From contig JAPXFQ010002912.1 of assembly GCA_028564705.1 (NCBI GenBank), positions 985,001 through 1,049,000 of the forward strand: DNA of 64,000 bases. The letters run 5' to 3'. Under the pieces are notes generated by a model. The model did no database searches. It saw only the letters and a program-made list of their open reading frames with translations, and had not been told where the DNA came from. Below, in pieces: positions 1-12,600 of the stretch. The position numbers and the translations under genes were made by a program. Each line of letters starts with the position of its first letter. Positions within the stretch are counted from its first letter, which is position 1. This DNA comes from Apricaphanius iberus. Taxonomy: Eukaryota > Chordata > Actinopteri > Cyprinodontiformes > Aphaniidae.

Positions 1-2331
1 AACATTTCAACACGGTGGAAACAACTCGGCCGTCCTCTGTGCGTTCAGCCAATCTTCAAGAAAGACTTCAAGTTCAGGCCATCTGCTTTTATTTCCTCTG
101 AAATCTTTTGTCTTATTGCATTGAGATATTTCCTTACGCACGTGTCGGCAACGTCTCGCCATTGATTCCGTGCTGCTAACTGTACGTGAAGCCGCTGGGA
201 CTTAATTTCCTTCTTTAAACGCCAGATTGACTGCCTTTAACTTAAAAGCGGCATCATATCTATTTCTTCGTTTGTTTTCCCTAATGAGGGTTTGTGCACT
301 TGTTTTCGCAAACTTACTCGCTCTCGTAATGTCTATCTGTTCCACTTTGCTTTCATTATTCACGCAAACTTCCTCCTCTCCCTCTTTCTCTCTCTTGCTT
401 TGGTGAAGAACTGACTTTTATAATCTGTAGATCAAAGAGGCCCTCTAGTGGCAGTTAGCAGTAAAAATCAAGAAATAAACCTTACTGGATTATTGGTCGC
501 ATGTTTCAAAACATGTAAAAAAAGTAACGACTTATACTTCGGAAAATACGAAAATACGAAAAATGGCTGTGTTCCATCTTGAGTCGTTTTGTGGTGAACA
601 TCCAAAAACCCACTAAGGATGTCATGCAAAGTCAGAGTTCCGCCTTAAAAATCCAATATGGCTGCCACTCATAATATAGTAGTGTGAGATTTGCTGTAAT
701 TCCTTATTCATTTGCAATTCTCTTGATATGGATCCATCAGTTGCACTAATGGTACCATACAACATCAGCAAATGTGCTGCTTCTGTATTTAAATATATAT
801 GAGGATAAATTAATTGTTTTTAGTTTGTATTCCAAATAGAAGCAAGGCCTGTCACAGAACACAATCAGACCCTTCATTTATGACTTTTTGGACTTGTTAA
901 ATTAGATAGAACGTCATTCTCACTATTGAGTTAGAACTCCCGAGGCAAATGGAAAGCAGCAAAACATCTTAGCTTCTGTTAATTAGCATCTACGGCTACT
1001 GTTAGCATTTAGCTTGTATTTCAGACTGCTAAATAGCTTCCAATGCTTCTGCTTGCTAACTTTTACATGTATTATATACTTTTATAGGCATTAATCAGAG
1101 GAACATGTAAGTTGTTAGGTTTCCCCAAATTGGTGAAGGATATGCATTTACTATTTCAGTTAGGCTAACTGACATAATTGTGATTTTGCAGCTAACGGGA
1201 ATAAAGATATATTTAACAAAATGTTAGACTGGTGATACTTTGAATATTGGATGTTAAACTTTTTACTCAGCTAGAAAAATAAAAATAAAATAAAAAAGAT
1301 AATAAAAAGTGTTTGTGGTCTAACTCCAACTACATTTTAATCTAGCAGTAACATATTCCCATATTCACCTATCATTGATTAAAGTAATCAGTCAATCATT
1401 TATTTGTTAAAAGACACTAGAACCCAACATACCAAACCCAGATACAAGCAACTACAAGGTTTTCAACTTTAAACTGGAAATAGAACAGAAGATTTTTGGC
1501 ATATTTTACATGATAAATACACAGGATGATTTATGTGTTTCCTTTACTCAGACTTAAGCTGCTGATATCTGATTTAGTGACTTATTGGGCACAGCCTTTT
1601 AAATCTTAAAATCTGACTATGGCCATGCCAAGAAATTCCAAGTAGCTCTTTGGTTTTTCAAAAGGATTTCCTTCCTTTGAGGGCAGAAAATCCGGCCTCT
1701 AAACCACAAGACTGTAAAACCCTCCACTGAATGTCAAAATAACTCATTATTTGCGTTTTCACAGGGATGTGTCTCACTGCATCAAAGATTAAAAATTTTA
1801 AACAGTCTTTCACTTTCCTTATCGCATTACCTCAGGGCGTTGGACTGTAACGTGCGCCATGCAGGACCATTCAGTAAACACACACAGGTTATATAAATGC
1901 CTTTTCCTGCCTATCAGCATTTTGCTTCATGCCTCCATGTTAACTGAGAACTGCTGGTTCTGGCAAAACCCAAAAAAGCAGAGCAGCACATGAGATGAGC
2001 AAAGAGATTAAAACTAACCAGAAAGACAACAGGAGTTGGATATTTATTCATCTTTTTCCTTTTTCTTTATTTCAGGACCAAATTCTGCTTGTCCATGTTG
2101 CATAAACTTGACTCAGCTAGGCCTGTTTTCGTCTGTGGCAAGTATTCTTAGGAATGCAATGTTTTGTCTTCCTCAAGTGTGAGCACTTGTGCAGTAATCA
2201 GCAGAGAAAGTTTCCCCGACAGTCATTACTGCTCAGACACTAAGACGAAAAGGGCTCGTTTGTTTGTTGTCCCTCCACGGGGGTTTTGTGGTTCAGGGTG
2301 ATTACACTGTCTGATGGTTAGCCACAAACCC

Positions 2332-2356
2332 AACACACACACACACACACACACAC
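2332..2356. repeat. CA dinucleotide microsatellite
   Basis: An uninterrupted CA run inside the ntn4 intron, probably length-polymorphic. A second, interrupted CA-rich stretch lies at about 5080-5115. Confidence 0.9.
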
Positions 2357-3539
2357 AGTGACATCCACGGTCTGCTACTGTTGCATTACCAGCAATTAGT
2401 CCACTAATTGAGAGTAGTTGTGCTTCGTTTTGCTTCTAAATCCATCCTCCTTTCTTTTCATATCACTCAACAAATGCTCCAACTTCGAAATACACAAATT
2501 TTTTGTTGTAACTTTTTGTGTCCCGACTCATTTAATCGACATCTATGGTTTTGTCCTTGTTTGCCATTAAAATATTATGTAATACTAATTATGTAAAGCA
2601 CATTAATTGCAAAATATTGGCAATATTGTCAAATATGACTTTAAAACTCAGTTATAAAATACATAGGCGTGGGTCCTCTTTTCAGGGAAAGCCATATTAG
2701 ATGATGTCTTTACTTCTACAAGAGCCCGGATGGACAAAGCGCACGGAACACGCCAGCTATTAAAACATTGATTTCCCCTCAAAATGCAATTTTTTTTGCC
2801 ATAAATACATTTTTACCTCTTCGCTAGTTCCAAGCGATGAAAGAGAGACTGGTGTGCTCGTCATGTTGCTGCAAATAGATAATTCTCAGGGAATTGAGCG
2901 TTTGAAAACAGCACTAGTTGGACCTCCGTTGTTGAGTTTCTTCCTCGAAGACACAGATGCCACATGCTTATAATAATTTAGGTATGCACTGCCCCCTACT
3001 GGCCGAAAATCACACACTGGGCCTTTAAATAAAAAAAGCTCTGATTTAGTGTTTTACCTACTTTTATTGTTTAGTTTTTGTTTGTGGTACATATGCAGGG
3101 AGATATACAAAAAAACATTACAAAATTGGTCTGTTTGGTTTCAAAACTGCTAAAAGTTTCAATCAGACACTTCCTACAGTTTTCAATTTTTAATATTAGA
3201 TTTCAGAGGAATCACTGGATTTTCTAGAGTTTTCTCTGCCTTTATTGAGTATAGAGCAACACAGTACTGATCCTGTTGGGATCAATTATGTGGAACTCAG
3301 TGATCCTCTGCATCAGAATTAGGCGTGTTACTTTTGCTGTGGTATCACCATCTCATTTTGTAAGCAGTTTCACCTTTAGTTTCAAGCATTTTGTCTGACA
3401 GAGTTAGCGAATCTTCATTAGTGAAGACAAATCACATATCGTTTAATTGATTATGTCGTTATTGGGTTATTGTTGCCATATGACACAACTGCATCAATTC
3501 TGTACAAGTGGAGGAGTTGTGATCCAAAGTGTTAACTTG

Positions 3540-4387
3540 GAAGGTAAACGATGCTAGACTGTTATTTTCCAATGGCATTGTGTCTTTATATGCAATGAAG
3601 GCGAAGCTGTACAACTGTGTTACAGGATTATAAGGTTGGAAAACAATATTCCAACTATGAACATGTCATTGAGAACAGTTCGGTCCATCACATGAAAAAG
3701 AAAAGAGCCTGCAAAAATATGGCCATCCCTTGTGGGGGTCTCAGTCTATCACAGAGAGTCTTAGAGACTGTAAAATAAGTCTGGGGCAGAATTGATTTAG
3801 ATTAGGTCTGTCCAACTTCAGTCCTCAAGGCCGGTTTTCTACGTTTTAGATCCATCCCTGGTCCAACCATCCTGTTTCAAATAGCTGAACTCTCTCCAAA
3901 GGCCTGGTTATAAACCATTATTTGATTCAGGTGTAACGACCCAGGGACATGTCTAAAACATGCAGGACACTGCTCCTTGAGAACAGAATTTGAAAGCTAC
4001 TCGTTTAGATCAAAAGCGTGCTCATGTGTTGGAATGGCCCAGTCAAGGTCCAGACATAAATACAATTGGGAATCTGTGTAAAGAAATTTGATGTTCATGG
4101 ATGGTGTCCATCCAGTCTGACAGAGTTAAGTGAAAAAGAATGAGGAAATAATTTGGTTGTGCAAAGCATGTTGAAAGGTTCCCCAAAAGACTTGGAGCTG
4201 TAATTGCAGTAAAAGGCAGTTTGAAATATTTACTCAAGGAGGTTGAATACAAATGCACAGCAAAACTTCAGGGTTGTGTTGGTTTATTATATAAAACCTA
4301 CATCAAACTACATTTAATTTGAACTTTTAAAGTCATAAAACTGTGGAAAAGTTCAAAGGGGATCAAATATATTTGCAAATTACTGTA
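3540..4387 (+). mobile_element. Tc1/mariner-like transposon remnant, interrupted
   Basis: Read on the plus strand, 4005-4090 encodes a decayed C-terminal Tc1 transposase segment around EWPSQGPDINTIGNL. In intact Tc1 proteins this motif reads [14 protein letters not shown] and carries the last acidic residue of the DD34E triad; here that Glu codon has become Gly, so the copy is dead. Downstream sequence ends in a typical Tc1-like terminal segment (TTCAAAGGGGATC... to GCAAATTACTGTA) near 4387. Sequence at 3600-3790 resembles the upstream part of the same element, and a palindromic repeat (about 3810-3993) lies between the halves. The left edge is approximate. Confidence 0.6.
3810..3993. repeat. 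Palindromic MITE-like repeat inserted in the Tc1 remnant
   Basis: The two ends are imperfect inverted copies. CTTCAGTCCTCAAGG at the left pairs with CTCCTTGAGAACAG at the right, and GTTTTAGATCCATCCCTGG pairs with CCAGGGACATGTCTAAAAC. This resembles an abundant teleost palindromic repeat that carries TCCTCAAGG and a GTTTTAGA core at both ends. It sits between two pieces of a Tc1-like element, so it inserted later. Confidence 0.55.
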
Positions 4388-6619
4388 ATCTCCCAGCAGC
4401 ACTGGTAAACTCAACCATCCCTGTTGAGTTTACACAACTGGGTGTATACAGCTTTCAGTGCATGCATGTATTATTGGTCCTCTATCGCAGGATGGTAAAC
4501 CTATCAAATGGGTTTAAATACCAGCAGCCTGGCCTTTTCTCCTTCATATCTCCCCCTTCCTCTCCCCTCTGCCCTCCCTCTTCACTAATTAATCACTTCT
4601 CCGTTTTAGTGAAAACATGTCATTAGGTCTCAGCCCCCTTTCTTGTCTGGACCTCTTATTTGTGCCCCCATGTTAGAGTGAGTGAAATGTGTGTTAAAAC
4701 CACCGTGTGGTGCTGGTTCATGCAGAGGGCGTGCTGTTGATGTCCCGTTCCTAAAGCATGTGGATGTGTTCAAGGCTGCTCTCAGATCAACGCATCAGTC
4801 GTCATGGGACCGAATGCAACACTCGATTTGCGTCTGCAGCTTTGGCAGCGCTTGTGTGCATGTTTATTAGTGCCTGCCCAATCACTGTATAATTGTGTCC
4901 TACATTACAGTTGTTCACTGTAACACAAACAAATAAAGAGCTTCCTCGGATGCTTAACCCCCCCTAACCAACCACCCACCCAATTATTATCCAGCATGCA
5001 TGGCATTCCAGCTCAAAGGAATGACAAGGAGCTTGTTATTGTGCTCTTTCTGCACCACGTACTTGCACCCTTCTCATATACACACACACACTTATAAACA
5101 CACACGCACACACAGGCCTTTCGGAGCGGAGGACGGCTTTTCTTTCCAGCAATAAAGCAAAAATAATCCCCAGTGAGTCTCTAATTTTAGGGAAGAAATG
5201 CTTGGAGAAATTGTGATAATTATGCTGAGGAGAAATGGCATGATTTACAGCATGAACCCGAAGCATGAAGCATCAGTTATGCTTTTTTAAAATAATATTC
5301 TTCTGCAAATATAACCATAGATGTGCAAAAGTATTTTGGCTTCAACATTTACAAATATTCTCTATTAAATCAAATCAGCTGTGGTTCTTGCATGAATGCC
5401 ATCCTGGGCAAAAACCCCTTTATTTACTTGAGAATGAGAAAAGAGCGGATTCATCTAATTGGTTTCTTCGAAAATTGTAAGAGTTTGCTGAACCCAAATG
5501 GTGTTTCGATGACTCTAAAATATTTCAGTCCAAATTCAACTGATTTATACATTGTTTTTAAATATCCCTACTGTTATTTTAATTTTAATATACATCTTGC
5601 TGCTTTATTTTTCCATAAACCTTCTGAAATGTTGTGGTGCTACGGAAATAGACCTACTTAAGTTAACCTAATGGCCAGATCAGCATCCAAATGCTCTGTT
5701 TTTAGGTTTTATAAATCTCAAACTGGTTATTAAGAAAATCTTTTTGCATAGAAAATAAATCCAGTTCATGTTTAATCAGTCTAGCTGTTTTAGATTTTGG
5801 AAAAAAAAGAGGATCAAACCGTCTGAATTATAAAAATAAACCTTAAAATAGCAATTTAGTTTGGAATATGGATCTCCAAACTTTTTATTCCCTCTAGTGT
5901 TTAAAGTGACCTTTCTTGATGCAACCTCATAATAGACCTGAACATGATACAACAAATAACCAGAAGCATTCATTTAGTTTTTTTCAAATAACCAGAAGCA
6001 TTCATTTAGTTTTTCAGTATCCGATCGTTTGGTCCGTTGGGTCTTCACACAGGCGGATGATCCCTTATACAGATCACAACTGGTTTTAAAAAGGATAAAG
6101 CAAGTTAAGATTGAGCCTCCAGAATATTCTCACCCAAACCCTGACCTCAGCTCTGTTAAAATAAGGATTATGCCTCAAAGCCTTTGTCTGGGACAGGAAG
6201 TAAACAGATTGAAATAAACAACACCAACTCTGCCATGTAGGTTCGTCACATATCTAACCAAATTTGTATTCAACGGTTTTTTTATGGTGACAAAAAGATT
6301 GTGGTTGAGATACAACTTGTTAAGAGACATTACCAAATTCTTTTGGGGTCTGTGTAAAATGTTATAACGTATTATATCCAAAACCCCAAAGTATTACTGT
6401 TTTTAAGTATTGCAATCACAACTTGATAGTCTAAAATATGTTGTTTTCTTCATTAATAGCTTGAAAATTGCATCCAACTAACCTTTTACAGTAGTGCCAA
6501 TGTCCTGAATGGTGGGAATTTATGATAAAACTAGATGTTACAGAGTAGAAGAAAAAACTACAGGAAGGTGAAACTAAAATGCATAAATGGAGCGTTGGGT
6601 TTTCTTTTTTCAATTGCAG

Positions 6620-9600
6620 GTTCATGGGAAATGTGTGTGCAGACACAACACTGCAGGAGATCACTGCGAGCGCTGTGCTCCTCTTTACAACGACCGACCC
6701 TGGCAGCCCGCCGACGGACTCACTGGAGCGCCACATGAATGTCGCAGTAAGCTTTTAAACTATTCATTTATTTAAAACAAATGCAATTTTTGCTGCCATC
6801 ATTATTGGCCAACAAGATTTTAAAACAACCATAAAAATGTTGAACCAAAATAATTATTTAAAAAGCTACCAGAAAAGAAACTGCATTTTCTACAACATTT
6901 TGTAGCATTTGTGAAGTTCAAATGAGCAACGAGAGAGCAAAACTTTTAGCAGCCAACAGGAAGGCTGGATGGATTAATAAAAATTGTACCATTTTATCCT
7001 TTTTAATTTACTGAGACCTATGTTTTAAAGGAATTAGCTTTACTAAATTGTATCGCTGGAATAAAATACTCTAATAAAATATTAACTCCTCTTTTATTCA
7101 GATTTTGTTTTCAGCTGCCCATTATATTTGTAATTACTGATTAATCAGAGCAAGAAAGCTAGATTTTTTCTGGGCTGATTTTTTTTCAGCAGATCAGAAT
7201 CAGCTAAAATCAATATCGACCATTTGGAGCTTTGCAGAATACCTGAATTTTGGAATCAGATCTAAAATTCTGATCAGTGAATCTCTATAGGAAAAGTATC
7301 AAATACCAGATTTTTTTTAATCTGTACGTTTGATATTAGATAACCAGTTATATGACAAAACCAAACTCCAGTATAAACATTGCTGTTTTGTTTATTTATC
7401 CACCAGAGTGCAAGTGTAACGGACACGCTCAAAGCTGTCGTTTTGATTGGACGGTGTGGAGTAGGTCTGGGCAGAGAAGCGGAGGTGTCTGCGACTGCCT
7501 GCACAACACAGAAGGGTGGCAGTGTGAGAAATGCAAAGCTGGATTCTACAGAGACCCAGAACGGCCTCACACAGCTCCAGATTCATGCAAACGTAAGAAT
7601 CACAAACGTACCATTGAGTACAACGCTTAACAGACAAAACAATGTTGTTCTGCCCATCAGAGCAGAATTCTTTTAATTCTGCTACATCAGAGGTTTTTAA
7701 TAAACTTGTTTGAGATCATACTATATCACCTAGATGGAGCTTAAGTCTGGACTTTGACTAGACATTCCAAAATCATCTTTTTTTAAACCATTGAGAGGTG
7801 AATTTACTAAAATGCTTCAGATCATGGTCCTATTTTTTTCCCGTTTTAACAGAACACACACCTTTGAAAAATATCCACAGAATATTTCCAATTAGTTTTA
7901 AAGACCACCTTGATGGTCTTTAAAACTAATTGGAAATATTCTGTGGATATGTTAGGCCGCCCACTAGGGAAGGGTACCAAAACCCGGTATTAAATCAGCC
8001 CCGGGGCTGATTCTGACGGTCCACCCAGACCGATAAGCTTCAGTCTCATCGGTCCTCGTAACAGTAAAATTAAGGTCGTATTCATCTTTTGCGGGAGATA
8101 TAAACACAAGCCAAACACTGCATTGGCCGCCCACTCCGCATTAAAAAAAATAAAAAAACACACCGTGGGAACTGATGGTGTTGGAGCAACTGCAGCACTG
8201 CACTCACCGCAAGCTTCACGCACCAGCTGTTACACAGACAGACACGATAGAGCGAACAAAACGATCCAAACGTTGGCTTTGTTTTACAAAAATAGAAGCG
8301 GACAATACACGCCATCAAGAAATGCAAAAAAAGCTTTGCTTGTAAAGGTCAGAATATGAGTAATTTGACCAAACACCTGGCTAAAATACACAAAAAGTAA
8401 AAAAATTTTGACCGCCTGAGTGCTGCAGCATTAGGATGCAGCGGTAAAGAAAATGGATGGGTGGATGTTTATATTGTTGTTCTCAATGGTCTCCGGGATT
8501 AATTTGCACTATATACTTTAGCATTCAAAATCTTCAATTTTTGCTCTTTCATTGTTTTATCGCGAAGTTATGTTTTAAACTTTTTTAAATAGGCAACATG
8601 GCATTTTTAGTTTTTGATATATAAAATATTTTTTTTATATAGTGTTTTATTAAGTTATTAATTTCTCCGTTTTTATTTTGTAGCTTTTCTGTACTTTCCT
8701 GTTCCAATTACTAAAAAATAAAACAATTATAGTTCATCATTTGTGTTTTTCACCTTTTGTTTTAGTCTTTAAAAAAAGTACCGATAAGGATACCGATAGT
8801 GTACTGGATCGATGAGGAGTATCGTTAAGTGTAATAGTATCGATAAATCCTTAACGATACCCATCCCTACCGCCCACACCTTAAAAGGTTTAGCACTGTT
8901 CCATGTTTTGAGCCCCAAAGCTTAAGAAATTATTTAAAAACTCTCCAGAAAAATCTGTATCCCATCAGTTTTTGTATTTCCTTAGACCAGAGCATGATGT
9001 GTGGCGATTTCAGATTTCTTTGATTTACTTCATAATTTTCTTTATTATTGTTGTTCTGCATGTTGTTGTTTTTTTTGGGGGGGGGGGTGTTTTTTTATAT
9101 AGGGCCATTGGAACATGTGTGCTATAGAAAAAAGTAAAGTTTATATTAAAAAACGAATATTGTGCTTCGATAAAACAAGTGAGGTGATTTTTCACCTGTA
9201 AATATTAGAGTAAATACTTTGGCAAAATGACACCTTGAAACTCACAACATGAACTGGTGGGCATGATTAATTATACCCTGCCTGACAAAATGTTGCTGGT
9301 GTGAATCAAAACATTAACCTTTGCTGGCATAGCAATCTCATTCTCTGAGAGAATGCTGAAGGAAGGATGGGATCACAAGCCGGGACCTGTTGAATTATGC
9401 TCAGTCCTGACGGATACCTGGCTCTGATTGTGTGTGTGAGAGGCAGCAGACGGCCCATGCTTTATCCACTGTTAACATCGTAGTTAATCATCAGATGGCG
9501 GCATTCCTCCTCCTTGACTCAAAGCTCAACACAAGGCTCCCGCTTGTCCACGTTGGCTTGTTTTACCATTTTTCAGACGTGACTCAGAGCTCAGGTAGCT

Positions 9601-12600
9601 CGGGGATAATCATTGTCAGGAGTCGTAAACATGTGACGGTCCTTTCTCCTGCAGGGGGGTTGTGAGCGGGCGTGCTGCCCTCCACTGATGAGGCGACTCT
9701 TAAGTAAACATGAGATAGTCATCTATAAACACAGTGGTGGCTACATTCACCTTCTGATTATCTGTCAGATTTGACCAAGTGAGCTCATTCCTGCTGCCAC
9801 ACGTATGTGTTTCAGTTCATCAATGTACATCTCGTTGAATTCAGAACAATCAGACCATTAAATAATACAGAGATGATGATGTCGATCAGTAAAGAGATGC
9901 TGGAAAAATGTCAGTTTGCACGTCTTGGAGAAGACATCTCCATTTTCGCTGGTTCTACAACAGCTTTTATGCTTCTTTTTTGTTTTTTCAGAAAAATGTC
10001 ACTCTCCAGTCTCAAATTTTCTTTCCTCAATCCATCTTTAAGAAAAGTAAATACTAAACTTCAATGTAAATGTGATGCAAATATTTCTACAGTGGTCAGG
10101 CTTGAAGTAGCCATAAATATAGAACCAGATGGATGGATGTGTGCAGAAAGCCAGTAAGCCTTAAAAGAAACACGTTTTTTGACTCCTCCTGCATTACATC
10201 ACCATCTTTTAATTTGGTACATTGGAAGGTGGATCATCTGGACAAAGCTGTGACCGAGGCACAAATTCTTCAAACTTGTAAAAAAAACGATGGCTATTTC
10301 TAACAAAAGGAAAGAAGTGGAAACTTTACTTCACGTAACACTTTGTGTTTCAAAGCCTTTATGAAAATAGCAGTTCTTGTTAAAAGTTTTTAGGGCATAA
10401 TTAAGTGGTCATATAACATATCTCTGCTTCGCATTCAGTAACAGTGATGACTAAAAGATTGCACATGAACTTAAAGGTGTTTTCCATAGTGTGTCTGCCA
10501 TGTACCTCTGTGCCTCTGATAAGGTCACAGAAATGATGCACCACCTTCTTTACTGCAGCTGTAACCGTGTCAGCATTGAATTTTTTTGATTAGGTTGGGT
10601 GTTGCTCATATTTGTCTCAGCTGAGGTTTCATCTGTGGGGTAAATCACCGACGGCTGATTGATGGGGGCGGGGAAGGAGCTTCTGCATACTTGGAGCACC
10701 CCTGAGATGAAGGTATTGGTTGTGCAATCAAACTGCAGTTTCACTGACAAAAAGAGGAATTTCCCTTTGTTCTGAGAAACATTTTTTCATACCAACCTCT
10801 GAGAAGCCCTGGGCAGAAATGCTCACACAAAAGCGCACCCAAACAGATTAACCGAAGGTAGGGTTACATTGTGCGTTTGAAGGGTTGTGATTACTGTCTG
10901 TGTTGGTTGCTCAGGCATGTACTTCGTCATGTTAACTCCAGCTCTTCTAGATGCGTACATATTTACTCACAGTGAAGTCGTGACCTCCACATGCGCTCGC
11001 TAATTCACACTGTTATGCAAACTAACAAGACCATCAGCAAGTGCAAGTGTTGGGCCTTCACTTTGAACTAAGGCGTGCTCTCTGTTAAATATTACCAGGC
11101 TGTTTACAAAAAACCAGACGTCTTGTGTGGCTGTCAGGAATACAAATGTGATATCTTTATGATTTTATGGATTCTGTAGTCAGTTATGTTTTATGATAAA
11201 GTTTATCTTATCTTCACAGTCCTGGATGTTTGAGAATAACTTTATGGTTTGATGTTGAGGAAGATAAATGCAAAATTGTTCAAAAGACGGCACTGACGCT
11301 ATATACTCAAGCAAATCCCATGGCATCAACTTGAAGTATTTAGGCTTCTAGAGGTGGATACAACAGCTTTCTGGAGATAAAACTGAGCGTCACAATGGCA
11401 AAGAAAGGATTTTAAGGGATTTTGCAATGTGGAAATGTTGCTGGTCCCTAAAAAACGTGTATTTCTGAAATTCTCAAATGACTTCTCTCTGTAAACTCTC
11501 TCTAAAGGTTGACAGAAAATAGTCCCAAAACGGATAAATTATCCATTTGTTTTGTAGGAAATGTCCCCTATTTGCAGTAAAAGACTGAGAAATGTCTGGT
11601 TTGAACATTCTCAATTTCAGCATTGAGATAATCACTGGTAAGGTCAGAATTTGGCATGAACAACATTAAACCTTGGCTCAATCTTGCCTAGTATTGACGT
11701 CAGTGGTGTTGGTGTGATGATGTTGAGGATATTGTCTTGGCACACTTTAGTGCTCTTTAGAACCAAATTAGAATCATTGAACTGCCATAGCCTACCTGAG
11801 TGTTGTTGGTGAACATGTCTATCCCTTTATATATAGCACTTTGAATTGCCTTGTTAATGAAATGTACTCTACAGATAACAGTCTTGCATGTATGACCACA
11901 TTGTACCCATCTTCTGATGGCTATTTTCCAGGGGAATAATGCTTCTTTCAAAAAGCTAAATTTGTCTTAACTGGTTTCTGAACATGACAATAAGATCACT
12001 GCACACCAGTGGCCTTTACATTCACCAGATCTCAGTCCAATAGAGCACTTTTGGAGCGTTGAATTAGTGAGGATTAGCAAATGTATTATTTTTCAATTGC
12101 ATTCTACTCATCTGAAGTTGGGTAATAGGTTCAGAAAGAGAGCAAGACCTCCGTCTCCCTCATGACACTTCGCAGCTCCTAAGATGTTCCCAGGCCAGAG
12201 AGGGAAATGCATATGTTCCCACCCAAGAGATCTTTGACCTTCTAATGTAATGCATCCAGAAATCATCTAAAGGGAATCTTCCAAAACACATCTGTATCTG
12301 ATGCCTTAAACAGCTCTGGTGACTATTCCAATCCAAAGGGGCAAGGGCTCTATTTCAAGTTCCCCACTGATGACTGAGATCTTCACCTTATTTCATAGTC
12401 TGAGCCCAATAAGCCTATGAAGGAACCTTATTGGAGCCACTTCTATTCAGAAACTCTTTATTTTATGCCATGGCCTTTGTCTCTTGACCAACAGTGATGG
12501 TTGAAATCTCTCCAACTACATGGCCCTGCTACTTGTAACCAAGAGACCAAGATCTTTTCTTCCATAAGCTGGAGAACCATTACCTCAGACAGTAACTGAC

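Larger units (their letters stand above)
1..6619 (+). other. ntn4: ntn4 intron (left end outside window)
   Basis: No coding exon was found here. The first ntn4 exon in the window starts at 6620 in the middle of laminin-EGF repeat 1, so this stretch is the 3' part of the preceding intron. It is AT-rich and holds a CA microsatellite (2332-2356), repeat-like sequence around 2585-3035, an interrupted Tc1-like remnant (about 3540-4387) and a small direct duplication near 5950-6016 in which a unit of roughly 35 bp containing ACCAGAAGCATTCATTTAG occurs twice. The open frames here, at most 112 codons, have AT-driven composition and no family signature. Confidence 0.7.

Noticed and set aside
5323..5661. 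112-codon plus-strand frame in the ntn4 intron
   Set aside because: AT-driven composition (Asn, Phe, Tyr, Lys), no splice context and no family resemblance.
9807..10157. 116-codon plus-strand frame in the ntn4 intron
   Set aside because: No domain, no flanking splice sites in phase with ntn4, ordinary intronic composition.
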